DNA of 64,000 nt from assembly GCA_964484185.1 (NCBI GenBank), contig CAZAEQ010000023.1, positions 1-64,000 of the forward strand, written 5' to 3'. Below are positions 9,237 to 19,109 of the stretch, piece after piece. Source of the DNA: F1-120-MAGs238 sp964484185 (GTDB lineage Bacteria > Planctomycetota > Phycisphaerae > Phycisphaerales > UBA1924). The notes beneath the pieces are model-generated. The model worked only from the letters and a program-made list of their open reading frames with translations, had not been told where the DNA came from and made no database searches. Positions within the stretch are counted from its first letter, which is position 1. Every line of letters begins with the position of its first letter. The position numbers and the translations under genes were made by a program.

Positions 9237-11999
9237 TCAGCCGCCAACCTGCAGTTTTCCGAGCTTTTCGCGTGCCCTGGCGAGTGATTCCCTCACCAAC
9301 TTAACATCATCAGGCCTTACTTCAAGCTTGGCATCGCTCTGTTTGGAATAGGTTTCCAGAGCCTTTTCATACATAGAAACAGATTTGGTGAGGTCAGCGA
9401 TTCGCTGCGCCTGGCTGCGCGTCGTCCGATCGGATGAAAGCTCCAGTATCTCGCCGCGTTTGTATTGTCCTACCGCCAGATCTTTGAGATGCTGATCGGT
9501 CGGGTCACTCTTGTTGAGATCCTCTCGCAACGCCAATGAACGCTCAAAGACAATCGCGGCTTCGTCGATTCGATTGAGGCTGCGAAGCGGGTTCCCCACC
9601 TTGTTCAACGCCAATCCAACATCGTGAAGAGCTTCCAGGTTGGAATCATCAGCGCTGGCAAGTCGATCCGCAATTTCAAGAGCTTCTCTGAACTTCGCAA
9701 GCGCCAGTTCGTTGATTGCATCCGCATCTTGAGCTTCAACCGGCAGCAACTTCTTCTCAGCAGCATCAGAGACCAGCTCTGCGAGGCGCATATTGGCATC
9801 GCCTACGTTGTACACAGCAATGTACTGATCGCGCTTCAGCTGACGATTCGCGGGCTGCTCGACCGTCAACCTCGCGAAGTCGGCACTTGCCGCCTCGGCC
9901 AGGTCGCGGGCTGTTTCAAATGCAGTTTTCGCTCGTGCCGCAAGCACCTTCGCGTCATCGGGTTTGTCGGCCTTGATGGCCGCGGCCATCGCTGCCATTA
10001 GACTGCGACCAAGCGCCACCTGCGTCTGAGCTTTCTTGTCACGCACCACTCCAAGTGCGCGAGCCGCTTTCTCATCCGCAGGATTGAGCTTCAAACGGTC
10101 GCTCCAATAACTCTCTACTTCGCTGTAGACAGTCATCGCTTCCGCAGTCATTGCTGGCGATTTCTCTGCATCACGCAATTCTGCCGCGCGAACCTTTGCC
10201 AGATCGGCGAGGTCTGTGCGTGCTGTAAGTTTCTTCTCCGCGAGTTCAAGCGCGAACTCACTGGTTCCCGCGGCGGTAATCGCCTTGTTCAGATCTGCCA
10301 GCGCGTTGTCAAACTCCGCCTTTGCTTCGTCAAACTTGCGCTGACGCTGTAAACCCTGAGCAGTGTGCCGCCGGCTTGCAGCCATGGCCGCGAGCAATTG
10401 TGGATCATTGGGAGCTTTTGCCAGGAGCGCTTCGCGAATCGAGCGGGCCTGGGCATAACTGGTCACGCTCGCGGCGACAGTGCCGACGCGCGGAAGATAC
10501 AGCCCGCCTTCGATCGCGCCAACTCGTGCCCACGCATCTGATAGCTCCTTCTGAAGCTGGGCATCTTCGGATGCTCCCGGTTCGGCCGCAAGTCGAGCCA
10601 ACGAGTCCTTTGCAGTTCGTAAAACACCTTCGCGTGTTTTTGTGGCTCCGCGCAGATTCTCAAGTTTGTCCGCAACATCGAGCATAAACGACAGTGCGAG
10701 CGTGCGCACCTCTTTGGCGTTACGTTCAGCCCGTTGGCGCTCCTGATCCGCAATCGCCTTGGCCGCGATCGTTGCTTTGTTTGCGGTCTTTTCGTTGGCA
10801 TACAGAACGCTGAAAACCACTCCCGACGCGGCCAGAATTGCGACAATTGTGCCAATCGCAACGACCGCGCCTTTGTGCTTTCTCAGGTTCTTTCTAATGA
10901 CATACAACCCGCTTTCGCGCTTGGCTTCGATCGGTTCGCCGGTGAGATACCGCACGATGTCCCGCCCGACATCGCCTGCCGACTGATAGCGGCGTTCCCG
11001 CTCTTTCTGCAGACATTTCAGCACGATGGTTTCAACTTCATCGTTGATCTGGCGACGCACAGTACTTGGCTTTGCCGGCTCGGCACGCATGATGTTGTCG
11101 AGCACATCGCGCATGTTCCCAAGCACTTCGTAGGGGAACTTTCCGACCGTGAGCATCTGATAGAGAATCACGCCCAGTGAATAAACATCGGTGCGAATAT
11201 CAATCGTGCTGGGATTACCCAGAGCCTGTTCCGGGCTGGCCCAGTAGAGCGAACCGACAAACTGACCGGTGGCAGTCATCTGCTGGCCGCCAGTGTGCTC
11301 ATCGAGGGCGAGCTTGGCGAGACCAAAGTCCAGAATGTGCGGCGTTCCCTCGGCATCAATTCGAATGTTGCCGGGCTTCAAATCGCGGTGAATGACACCC
11401 TTGAGATGCGCCGCGTTCACCGCTTCGCAAATCGTTGTGAAAAGCTTGAGCGTCTGCTCAATCGCATGCGGCCCCGACCGGATATACGAATCCAGGCTGT
11501 GCCCGGAGATGTAATCCATCACAAAGTAATATGCGCCCTGCACCTCGCCGGAGTCATGCACCTTGACGATGTTGGGGTGGCTGAGGTTCGCGAGAATGCG
11601 CACTTCGCGCTCGATGCGTGCGCGATCAGTAGCTGATGCAAACACGCCGCCGTGCATGACCTTGATAGCAACTTTTTTCTGGGTCGAGCGTTGCAGCGCC
11701 TGATAGACAACACCCTGTCCGCCGCGATGGATCTCGCGCGTGATCTCGTACCCCGGTATCGCATCTTTGGCCAGGCTCGGCGGCCTGGGTGTAAAACTAA
11801 ATTTAGCGCCACCCATCTGCTTGAGTGCGCCCTCAATCAATCCGCGCTCGCGACTCGGTGGCTTGGCGCCACTTCCAAGACCGCTCCCTGGCGCGCCGCT
11901 GGGTGTGCCACTTGGCGGGATCGCCCCGCCACTTCCAGGCGCGCTGCCATCGCCACTAGCGGGCAAAGGACTCGGATTGTCGGGGGTCTCATCTGCCAC
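9237..11999 (-). CDS. Transmembrane Ser/Thr protein kinase with TPR-like region
   Basis: A 920-residue Hanks-type kinase. A Pro/Gly/Ser-rich N-terminus (1-50) precedes a kinase domain at about 84-355 with a HRGGQGVVYQ glycine loop, Lys113 in VAIKV, HRDLKPGN and DFGLAKL, so all catalytic residues are present. A single membrane helix lies near 376-398, followed by an extracytoplasmic helical region with TPR-like repeats (for example LHDVGLALNKVGN). The start is GTG at 11999 with GGAG six bases upstream. The ECF sigma factor gene ends 72 bases upstream on the same strand, forming a sigma-kinase module. The kinase probably controls that sigma factor by phosphorylation (known for ECF-STK groups, inferred here). 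Confidence 0.92.
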   Translation of the reverse strand: MADETPDNPSPLPASGDGSAPGSGGAIPPSGTPSGAPGSGLGSGAKPPSRERGLIEGALKQMGGAKFSFTPRPPSLAKDAIPGYEITREIHRGGQGVVYQALQRSTQKKVAIKVMHGGVFASATDRARIEREVRILANLSHPNIVKVHDSGEVQGAYYFVMDYISGHSLDSYIRSGPHAIEQTLKLFTTICEAVNAAHLKGVIHRDLKPGNIRIDAEGTPHILDFGLAKLALDEHTGGQQMTATGQFVGSLYWASPEQALGNPSTIDIRTDVYSLGVILYQMLTVGKFPYEVLGNMRDVLDNIMRAEPAKPSTVRRQINDEVETIVLKCLQKERERRYQSAGDVGRDIVRYLTGEPIEAKRESGLYVIRKNLRKHKGAVVAIGTIVAILAASGVVFSVLYANEKTANKATIAAKAIADQERQRAERNAKEVRTLALSFMLDVADKLENLRGATKTREGVLRTAKDSLARLAAEPGASEDAQLQKELSDAWARVGAIEGGLYLPRVGTVAASVTSYAQARSIREALLAKAPNDPQLLAAMAASRRHTAQGLQRQRKFDEAKAEFDNALADLNKAITAAGTSEFALELAEKKLTARTDLADLAKVRAAELRDAEKSPAMTAEAMTVYSEVESYWSDRLKLNPADEKAARALGVVRDKKAQTQVALGRSLMAAMAAAIKADKPDDAKVLAARAKTAFETARDLAEAASADFARLTVEQPANRQLKRDQYIAVYNVGDANMRLAELVSDAAEKKLLPVEAQDADAINELALAKFREALEIADRLASADDSNLEALHDVGLALNKVGNPLRSLNRIDEAAIVFERSLALREDLNKSDPTDQHLKDLAVGQYKRGEILELSSDRTTRSQAQRIADLTKSVSMYEKALETYSKQSDAKLEVRPDDVKLVRESLARAREKLGKLQVGG

Positions 12000-12071
12000 G
12001 GTTGCTCCAACCTACTAAACGCAAAAACAGCGCAAAACTCACGCGCACTCGGTCCTTGCCGCACGAATGCC

Positions 12072-12701
12072 TTACTTGACTGAGAAATACCGAGATTCGC
12101 GGCCCAGAAGGTCTTTCAACTGCTCATGTGCCCTCGCCCGCAACATATAGATCGCACCCTGAGAGCGACCAAGTTCGGCTGAAATCTCCTCGATCGACTT
12201 CCCTTCAAGGTCATAAAGCTTCACCACGCGGCAGTAAACCTCAGGCAGCTGCTCCACCAGTTTCAGCAAATAACTCCCAGCTTCGCCTTTGGCTGCATTC
12301 ACGCTCGGAGTCGTAAACGTCACGCCCAGCATCGTGACCAGCGAAGTTGCCGAGTCGCTCGCACTTGCACGACGTGTTACCCGCTTTGATGGATCGGGCC
12401 GTTTCGCGGCCTCCAGCGCTCGAACGCCATCAATGAGATTGTTCTCAGCAAGCCGCGAAATCCACGACACAAAGTCTTTTGCAGAGCCCGAAGTGAACTT
12501 GTCAAACCGCGTCACAGCCTCGAGGTATGTCGTCTGCATGACATCATCCTCATCAAGAATCGCCCGCCACTGCGGCGAAACCTTGTGCGCAATCCGCCGT
12601 CGCACTTCCTGGCCGACATCATCCAGGAGTTCAACCAATGCGGGCAAATCTCCGGCGCGAGCACGAACGAGCAGTGCTTCATGTTCCGGCGTAGTGTCCA
12701 T
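12072..12701 (-). CDS. ECF RNA polymerase sigma factor, kinase-linked
   Basis: A 209-residue group IV sigma factor. Sigma2 is visible at about 25-95 (ILDEDDVMQTTYLEAVTRFD, then FVSWISRLAENNLIDGVR), and sigma4 at about 145-200 (LPEVYCRVVKLYDLEG, EISAELGRSQGAIYMLRARA). The DEDDVMQ motif is the usual region 2.2 core-binding signature. The linker between the domains is longer than usual and rich in Ser/Thr/Ala. The gene directly precedes the transmembrane Ser/Thr kinase gene and is probably co-transcribed with it. No zinc-type anti-sigma factor gene is adjacent, which fits the kinase-controlled ECF groups described in planctomycetes. Confidence 0.9.
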   Translation of the reverse strand: MDTTPEHEALLVRARAGDLPALVELLDDVGQEVRRRIAHKVSPQWRAILDEDDVMQTTYLEAVTRFDKFTSGSAKDFVSWISRLAENNLIDGVRALEAAKRPDPSKRVTRRASASDSATSLVTMLGVTFTTPSVNAAKGEAGSYLLKLVEQLPEVYCRVVKLYDLEGKSIEEISAELGRSQGAIYMLRARAHEQLKDLLGRESRYFSVK

Positions 12702-12832
12702 ACCTAATGATATCCGATTCCTAAGACTGTTGCAGGCCCATCAAGGAACCACGCTGAAACGAGCGCGACTTTGGCCCGAATCCGATTGCTCCCGATCCGA
12801 TCCAATGGAGTTGCAAGTTCCTACCGTTGGCC

Positions 12833-14017
12833 ATGAACTGGTACTCCCCCGCTCAAGAACTCATGGCCGAACGTCGTATTGATGGCTGGCTCATCTACGA
12901 CTTTCGCAACAACAACCCGGTCCTGGCCCAGCTTTTAGGCGGCAAACAACGCGGACTCTCGCGACGTGTCTGCCTCTACATTCCGCGAGTTGGCAAGCCG
13001 ACCCTGCTGACCAGTTTCATCGATTCGAACATGTTCGGAGATGTGACCGGCTGCGATCACAAGGTGTATATCACCTGGCAGGAGTTCTTTGCGAATCTGA
13101 AGGCGATGGTCGGGGCTGGGCCGCGGATTGCGATGGAATATGTGCCCGGCGCGCTGCTTCCAGTCATGCAGTTGGTCGATGCGGGCACCATCGAACTGGT
13201 GCGTTCTTTCGGTTTGGAAGTTGTTTCAAGCGCTGACCTGGTGCAAATGTGCATTGCGCGCTGGAGTCCCGAGGCTCGTGCAGTCCATGCCCAGTCAGCG
13301 AAGTTAGTCCATCAGGCCAAGGACGATGCGTTTGATTTGATTCGAACTGCACATCGTGCGGGCAAAGAGATCAACGAATACCAAGTGCAGCAGTTCATCG
13401 TTGATCGATTCAATCAGCACGGATTGCAGTACCCAGACCCACCGATCGTCGGTGTCAACGCCCACGGTGGTGATCCACACTTTGAAGTCTCCGCCAAAAA
13501 CCCTTCGCCAATCAAGCCGGGAGACTGGGTACTCATTGACCTCTGGGCTCGTATTCCAGGCGACCACAACATTTATTCAGACATCACTTGGACCGGGTTC
13601 TGCGGCAAAGAAGTCCCCGCGCGCCACAACGAAGTTTTCCGCGCAGTCCTCGCAGGCCGCGATGCGGCGATTGATTTCTGCAAAGCAGCGTGGGCTCGCA
13701 AAGAGACCATTCAGGGCTGGCAGATTGATCAGGCATGTATCGATGCAATCAATGCGCGCAACCTGGGACAGTTCATTCGCCACCGCACCGGCCATTCGCT
13801 CTCGCCTGGGTCGCGCGTGCACGGAATCGGCGTGAACATCGATAACCTCGAAACACACGACACACGCACTGTGCTTCCCGGAGTTGGGTTTACTATCGAG
13901 CCGGGCTTGTATTTGCCAGAGTTTGGCGTTCGAAGTGAGATCAATATGTGGATCAATCCGCAGACCGGCCCAGAACTGACCAGCGAAATTCAACGTGATC
14001 CGATCCTGATCGCCTGA
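12833..14017 (+). CDS. M24 family metallopeptidase (Xaa-Pro aminopeptidase-like)
   Basis: A 394-residue cytoplasmic M24 (pita-bread) peptidase that would release N-terminal residues preceding proline. The N-terminal half resembles the creatinase N domain. The C-terminal half carries candidate metal ligands: Asp in VLIDLWAR, Asp in IYSDITWTG, His in RTGHSL, Glu in TIEPGLYLP and Glu in RSEIN. The ATG at 12833 (MNWYSPAQ) is preferred; a TTG two codons upstream is also possible. It is transcribed divergently from the sigma-kinase module. True prolidase versus aminopeptidase P activity cannot be told apart here. Confidence 0.88.
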   Translation: MNWYSPAQELMAERRIDGWLIYDFRNNNPVLAQLLGGKQRGLSRRVCLYIPRVGKPTLLTSFIDSNMFGDVTGCDHKVYITWQEFFANLKAMVGAGPRIAMEYVPGALLPVMQLVDAGTIELVRSFGLEVVSSADLVQMCIARWSPEARAVHAQSAKLVHQAKDDAFDLIRTAHRAGKEINEYQVQQFIVDRFNQHGLQYPDPPIVGVNAHGGDPHFEVSAKNPSPIKPGDWVLIDLWARIPGDHNIYSDITWTGFCGKEVPARHNEVFRAVLAGRDAAIDFCKAAWARKETIQGWQIDQACIDAINARNLGQFIRHRTGHSLSPGSRVHGIGVNIDNLETHDTRTVLPGVGFTIEPGLYLPEFGVRSEINMWINPQTGPELTSEIQRDPILIA

Positions 14018-14198
14018 TAACTGTTTTTTGTGCTAAAAAACGCGGTTTTGCTTTCAAATTATCCGACTTGATCCGCACAAAACCCCGTCATAGTATCTGT
14101 TCGCAACTTGATTGGTGCAAGAGTTATCTTGCCCGGTTGCGTTCAAGGAATCGCGCATCACAGCGCAGACTCCCATCAAACCGCACGGAGGTTTTAGT

Positions 14199-14924
14199 AT
14201 GAAGCTCGCACTTTCAATCGTCGCCATCGCTGGTCTCGCCGCTGTCTCAATCGCTGAGCCCCCCAAGGACACTCCGAAAACCGCACCCACTACAACAAAG
14301 ACAACCGCAACTCAGCCCGCCACCACCACAACAACCACCACGCCAACTCCAGAAGACATGTGGGCGGAGATGGCCAAAACTGGTCCAGAGCACAAAGAAC
14401 TTGGCAAGCTCATCGGCGAATGGGACATGAGCATCAAGTCCACTGATCACACCGATCCAACCAAGATGTCAACTTCCAATGGAACCGAAAAAGTTGAATG
14501 GCTCATCGAGGGTCGCTTCACCAAGTCCACCACTGTCGCAGACTTTGGCGGCATGCCTTTCACTGGATTTGGCATCAACGGCTATAACACCATCACCAAG
14601 AAGTTCGAGACCACCTGGGTCGACAGCATGGGCACGGGCCAGATGTTGTACACCGGAACCACAGACGCCAGCCACACTCTCACCATGACCTGTCAGTACG
14701 ACGATCCGATGACAAAGAGCAAGAAGACCAGCAAGTTTGTCGCTGCGTGGACTGATGCCAACACTCGCACATTTAAGATGTACGAAGTTGATGGCAGCAG
14801 CGAAACCCTTCTGATGGATGCCACATACACCCGCAAGGGCACTACCACGGGCGCTGCCAAGTCGCTGACTGACACCGCTAAGACAACGATCGACACTGTC
14901 AAGAAGGCGCTGCCTACCAAGTAA
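14199..14924 (+). CDS. Exported DUF1579-family protein
   Basis: A 241-residue exported protein of unknown function. The ATG at 14199 follows a strong GGAGG with 7 bases spacing and gives a clear signal peptide (LALSIVAIAGLAAVSIAE). A Thr/Pro-rich linker occupies about residues 22-55. The remainder matches the DUF1579 layout: a HKELGKLIGEWD start, a WLIEGRF segment, a GFGINGYN segment and a DSMGTGQ segment. DUF1579 is a lipocalin-like beta barrel family without an assigned role. The Thr-rich linker suggests the domain is held away from the membrane or cell surface. A strong hairpin terminator follows directly. Confidence 0.8.
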   Translation: MKLALSIVAIAGLAAVSIAEPPKDTPKTAPTTTKTTATQPATTTTTTTPTPEDMWAEMAKTGPEHKELGKLIGEWDMSIKSTDHTDPTKMSTSNGTEKVEWLIEGRFTKSTTVADFGGMPFTGFGINGYNTITKKFETTWVDSMGTGQMLYTGTTDASHTLTMTCQYDDPMTKSKKTSKFVAAWTDANTRTFKMYEVDGSSETLLMDATYTRKGTTTGAAKSLTDTAKTTIDTVKKALPTK

Positions 14925-14944
14925 TTTATTAGTGTTTACAAAAT

Positions 14945-14979
14945 AAGAGGGAGCCGACATCGGCTCCCTCTTTCTTTTT
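14945..14979. terminator. Bidirectional rho-independent terminator
   Basis: A 13-bp perfect stem (AAGAGGGAGCCGA / TCGGCTCCCTCTT) with a two-base centre is followed by a T-rich run on the plus strand. On the minus strand it is followed by TATTTTG, so it can serve both the DUF1579 gene and the convergent cyclophilin gene. Confidence 0.9.
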
Positions 14980-14993
14980 GTAGTTGGTTTCGT

Positions 14994-17339
14994 TCAGGTG
15001 CCGCTGTCGCGGAATCGCGGATCCATCAGATTCCACAGCACGCCAGAGGCGCTCGCCGTAGCCGCAACCCACATTCCAGTCTGTGTATCGCGTCTGGAAT
15101 ATTCGGCAATTCCTGCAATCGAGCCTGATCCGGATGCCCCGATGACCGAGATCGAATAGGTCCGGAACTCCGTTCCACTATTGATCTTCGCCATCACCGC
15201 ACCGATCTCGTGGGTATTGAACGTCGCAAATCCAAGTGCCGCGGGCGACAGGGGCGACGAATCAATCGTCACACCGTCGCTGAAGTGATATCGCAGACTC
15301 ACGCTGAATGGCCCGTCATTCGCCCCGGAAACAAACGGGTTGTAGACCCGAATTGATTCAATCAGGCTTGAACCTGCACGCGATGGATCACTCAATCCAG
15401 CCAGAGCAATGAACGCCGTGTCGCCGACAACGCTGGTCGCCATGGCGCTCGCGCCATCAGTGACAACCGCGCCGGGCTGGTATCTTGCGGTCGTGTCAAT
15501 CGAGGTGTACTGCACATGCATCGCAATCGGGCTGGTCCAGCGAGCAGCAATGTGTTCGCCCGCAGTGATGCCAAGTGAGGCAACATCGATATCAGTGCGG
15601 ATACCAGCACCAACGTTGTAACCGTTGGTCACAACTGATCCATCGCTGCGAGTGAAGTTGAATGTAATGACGCCGCTGACGTTCGTGGGATTCAATACGC
15701 TGAGGAACGACACAATACTGCCGCTGGGCACAAGCACGTCCGCGGCGACGCCGTCACCAGCGCCGTAGTTTGGCGAACCAGTAACGTTCCACCCCGGAGT
15801 AGCTCCGGCAACTTGTGGTCCTGTTGTCGCGACATCAAAGTCAGACAAGCTCGCGGTAATCGGGACTGTGCTGGTGATCACTGCGCTGTACAGGCCTTCA
15901 ACCAGGCCAAGGCCGTGAACTTCCAGCCCGCCGCGGCGATAGGCATTCAGGTCGACATTGAACGGTGTTCCGAACGCGCCGGATGCGTCATAGAACTGAA
16001 CGCTCACGGTCCCGGGCGACGATGACAGGCTGACCCAGGAAAGGAACTCACGCGAATTTTCATTGCGTTCAATGCGCGGGAACGTCCACTGCATGTACGG
16101 AGCCTGCGCTCCCACAGAAAAACCATGAAGTGCCGACGCAAAGCCGGCCTCAGAAGTATCTACTCCAAAGTCATGGCGATTGAACGCGGCCTCTACACCG
16201 CGTGGTGCGCTCACCGTCGCAGCAATGCTCGACTGCACAACCAGCGAATATGGCACGCCTTGGCGAACCAGATTCAAATTCCCGTTGTTGAAATCAGAAA
16301 TGGGAATGTTCAAACTCGCATTGGCATTGAGCACGCCCGAAGAAATAATCTGTTCGCGTGCGCCATCTTCGTATCGCGCCAAAACTTGATACCACGCGAT
16401 GCCGTCGTTGCGGTTAACCAGGCCAAGTGTTTCGATGCTCGATGCGGTACGCTGGCCATCGCTGAACGCGACCTGATATTGCAGATAGCCGTTACCACCT
16501 GCGGTCTTTACAACCTCGGCGTTCACGATATAGATCAGGTTGCTCGCACCCAGATCAGAAGCTCTGGTGAGGAATTGAACCGGAACTTCGCTCATTGAAC
16601 TGCGGCTGTCAATTCCGCCCAATGGTGGCGCGAAGAACTCCGCATTGGTCAGGTTGTACCGGGTCAGCGCATGAATCGCAGTAACAACATCCCAACCCTG
16701 AATCACGCGACCGAACACCGCATAGCCATCGCTATTTGCGCCCGGGTCCAGGAACGCATTCGTTGTCATGTTGAAGAAGAACTGACCGGTTGCGGAATTG
16801 CGCGAATTCGTACGCGCCATCGCGATCGTGCGCTCAACATTCGTTCGACCGGTGTTCTCAAGAATGATCGGATTGTCGTTGGTAATCTGCGCGAGTCGAT
16901 AGACGCCATCGCCATCAGCATCGACGCTGAACCCGCCGCCCTGGACCGCAAACGGGCCGCCACTCGGACGCGCCTGTCCCGGTGCAACGTTCGTTCCCTG
17001 CGGCTCCTGCTGCGCTGAACGATGGAAGAACGTCTCATCGTACTTTCCACCATTGACATAATTCAGGAAGTTCGCAGTCGTAATCGGTGCCTGAGTGCTG
17101 AACAACTCAATATCAACATCACCAAGCGAAGTCTCAAACCGCACCACTGCGTTGTTCGGATTCTCAAGCATCGCCAAGGTCGGAAGCGCAGTATTTGCAA
17201 AGAGCTGTCTGCTCTCAAGGATGCCAAAAAAGTCCGGATTGCCAGTCGCCACTTTGCCAGCCCGACGCTCCTTGACGCCCGTGGCTGACAACCTCGACCA
17301 TGCACCCTGCAATGACTTCAAAATAGTCCTGTCCGACAT
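14994..17339 (-). CDS. Secreted cyclophilin-type peptidyl-prolyl isomerase with large C-terminal region
   Basis: A 781-residue protein with one cyclophilin domain at about residues 60-260. It is recognisable from VRFETSLGDVDIELF, APITTANFLNYV, DETFFHR, GQFFFNM and YAVFGRVIQGWDVV, which include catalytic-site residues. The start MSDRTI at 17339 has GGAG nine bases upstream; further in-frame ATGs lie within 15 bases. The N-terminus carries LESRQLFA, the LE-x-R-x-L signature seen at the N-termini of many exported planctomycete proteins, instead of a classical signal peptide. The C-terminal 520 residues are beta-rich, with repeated segments about VSLRYHFSDG and VSVQFYDASG, possibly Ig-like or adhesin modules. 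Function of that part is unknown. Confidence 0.82.
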   Translation of the reverse strand: MSDRTILKSLQGAWSRLSATGVKERRAGKVATGNPDFFGILESRQLFANTALPTLAMLENPNNAVVRFETSLGDVDIELFSTQAPITTANFLNYVNGGKYDETFFHRSAQQEPQGTNVAPGQARPSGGPFAVQGGGFSVDADGDGVYRLAQITNDNPIILENTGRTNVERTIAMARTNSRNSATGQFFFNMTTNAFLDPGANSDGYAVFGRVIQGWDVVTAIHALTRYNLTNAEFFAPPLGGIDSRSSMSEVPVQFLTRASDLGASNLIYIVNAEVVKTAGGNGYLQYQVAFSDGQRTASSIETLGLVNRNDGIAWYQVLARYEDGAREQIISSGVLNANASLNIPISDFNNGNLNLVRQGVPYSLVVQSSIAATVSAPRGVEAAFNRHDFGVDTSEAGFASALHGFSVGAQAPYMQWTFPRIERNENSREFLSWVSLSSSPGTVSVQFYDASGAFGTPFNVDLNAYRRGGLEVHGLGLVEGLYSAVITSTVPITASLSDFDVATTGPQVAGATPGWNVTGSPNYGAGDGVAADVLVPSGSIVSFLSVLNPTNVSGVITFNFTRSDGSVVTNGYNVGAGIRTDIDVASLGITAGEHIAARWTSPIAMHVQYTSIDTTARYQPGAVVTDGASAMATSVVGDTAFIALAGLSDPSRAGSSLIESIRVYNPFVSGANDGPFSVSLRYHFSDGVTIDSSPLSPAALGFATFNTHEIGAVMAKINSGTEFRTYSISVIGASGSGSIAGIAEYSRRDTQTGMWVAATASASGVLWNLMDPRFRDSGT

Positions 17340-17555
17340 GCTCATAAGCTCCATAGTTGGGCACAAGATGCACAGCATCTTCTATTCGTACACAACGCTG
17401 CTTCGGTTCGGCCCTCTTCGTCCTGCCACAGTTCCTTCGCGGCGGACTTACACGGCACTTTCTGTGCCCGGGCTACTCCAGTAGCATACCCGACTGCTAC
17501 CGGTTCAGCAAGGCGAATATTTACTCATTCAGAGCCACTATTCCAAACATACACC

Positions 17556-18830
17556 TTACTCATAGCGTCCGACGAGCAACGTAACGTTGTGCCCGCCAAA
17601 GCCAAAAGTGTTATTCATCGCATACCGAATCCGCCGCTCGCGGGCCGAATTAGCGACAAAATCTATATCGAACTCAGGCTCAGGATTCTGGAGGTTAATC
17701 GTCGGAGCAATGATGCCATCGCGAACCGCGTGAATGCAGGCGATCAATTCAACCGCGCCCGATGCACCCAGGCAGTGCCCATGCATGCTCTTGGTGGAAC
17801 TCATCATCAATCGACCACCAGCACTCTTGCGAGCCAGGTCGCCAAACACACTGGTTACAGCCTGTACTTCCGCCTTATCACCCAGCGGCGTGCTCGTTCC
17901 ATGTGCGTTGATGTATTCGATATCGCTGGTATTCAACCCCGAACCCTTGAGTGCGATTCGCATCGACCGCGCCGCACCCGACCCTTCAGGGTCTGGAGCG
18001 GTAATGTGGTTGCCGTCAGTCGAAATCCCGCCACCCAACATCTCTGCGTAAATTGTCGCCCCGCGCTTCAACGCATGCTCTTCTGTTTCCAGGATGAACA
18101 TCGCCGCGCCTTCTGCCAGGACAAATCCATCGCGATCTTTGTCAAACGGGCGGCTCGCCTGTTGCGGGGCATCATTTCTGGTGGATAGCGCCCTCATCGT
18201 CATGAATGCGCCGATGCACAGCGGCGTGACCGCAGCTTCTGCGCCCCCCACCACCATGACATCCGCCTCGCCACGACGCATCGTGTGAATCGCATCCACA
18301 ATCGCATGACCGCTCGAGGCACATGCGGTCGCGTGTGTACTCGATGGTCCACGCAGCGCGAATCGAATCGAAATATTGCCCGCAGTCGCATTTGCCATCA
18401 ACCGCGGCACCGTAAACGGGCTCAATCGGTCTGGGCCGCGATCCAAAAGTGTCATCATCCCCTCTTCGATCGTGCGAATCCCGCCGATCCCTGAGCCAAT
18501 GATGATGCCGCAACGAGTTGGATCTTCTTTAGAAAAATCAATTCCAGAGTGATTCACCGCTTCGGCCGCGGCTTCCATTCCCAGCACCGTCACACGATCA
18601 AGCCGCTTTGCTTCGCGATGCTCGACCATTGATGGCGTCCAGTTTTTGACCTGGCCGCCAAATCGAACAGTGTATTTTTCAGCAAATGGGATGAATTCTG
18701 CGCCTTCGATCGCTGAGATACCACTGCGACCAGAGCGCATACCTTCCCACGTTGCCGCAGCGTTGTGACCGAGATTGGTCACTGCGCCAAGGCCGGTGAG
18801 TACCACACGGGTTGAGCGAGCACTAGACAT
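17556..18830 (-). CDS. fabF: Beta-ketoacyl-ACP synthase II
   Basis: A 424-residue KAS II enzyme, which condenses acyl-ACP with malonyl-ACP in fatty acid elongation. The thiolase fold is complete: active-site Cys170 in HATACASSGHA, the first His in NAHGTSTPLGD, the Lys in SSTKSMHGH and the second His in the same block. The C-terminal TFGFGGHN loop is also present. Length matches the family (about 410-425). The acyl carrier protein gene lies 30 bases upstream on the same strand, the usual acpP-fabF order. Confidence 0.95.
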   Translation of the reverse strand: MSSARSTRVVLTGLGAVTNLGHNAAATWEGMRSGRSGISAIEGAEFIPFAEKYTVRFGGQVKNWTPSMVEHREAKRLDRVTVLGMEAAAEAVNHSGIDFSKEDPTRCGIIIGSGIGGIRTIEEGMMTLLDRGPDRLSPFTVPRLMANATAGNISIRFALRGPSSTHATACASSGHAIVDAIHTMRRGEADVMVVGGAEAAVTPLCIGAFMTMRALSTRNDAPQQASRPFDKDRDGFVLAEGAAMFILETEEHALKRGATIYAEMLGGGISTDGNHITAPDPEGSGAARSMRIALKGSGLNTSDIEYINAHGTSTPLGDKAEVQAVTSVFGDLARKSAGGRLMMSSTKSMHGHCLGASGAVELIACIHAVRDGIIAPTINLQNPEPEFDIDFVANSARERRIRYAMNNTFGFGGHNVTLLVGRYE

Positions 18831-18860
18831 GCTGTAATTCCAGGCTCATGCTGGCGGACT

Positions 18861-19109
18861 TCACTCGCCGCCGCGGTTGGCCATGATAAAGGTAATTGCA
18901 TCGCCAACAGATTTGATCTTTTCTGCCTGATCATCAGGAATCGAAGTCTCGAACTCGTCTTCAAATTCCATGACCAGTTCGACCTGATCAAGTGAATCCG
19001 CGTTCAGATCCTCTACGAAGCGAGTGCCGCGGCTGATCTTGGTCTTATCCGTGCCCATCTGCTCGGCCACGATTTCGATCACTTTCGCTTCAATCTGTTG
19101 CTCTGTCAC
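18861..19109 (-). CDS. acpP: Acyl carrier protein
   Basis: An 82-residue ACP that carries the growing fatty acyl chain. The phosphopantetheine attachment Ser39 is in EDLNADSLDQVE, and the acidic helix II (VELVMEFEDEF) that docks partner enzymes is present. The GTG at 19109 is preferred because GGGAGGT sits five bases upstream and the product then begins TEQQIEAKV, as typical ACPs do; an in-frame ATG further upstream would add 12 atypical residues. It is followed by fabF, so the two probably form an operon. Confidence 0.95.
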   Translation of the reverse strand: MTEQQIEAKVIEIVAEQMGTDKTKISRGTRFVEDLNADSLDQVELVMEFEDEFETSIPDDQAEKIKSVGDAITFIMANRGGE

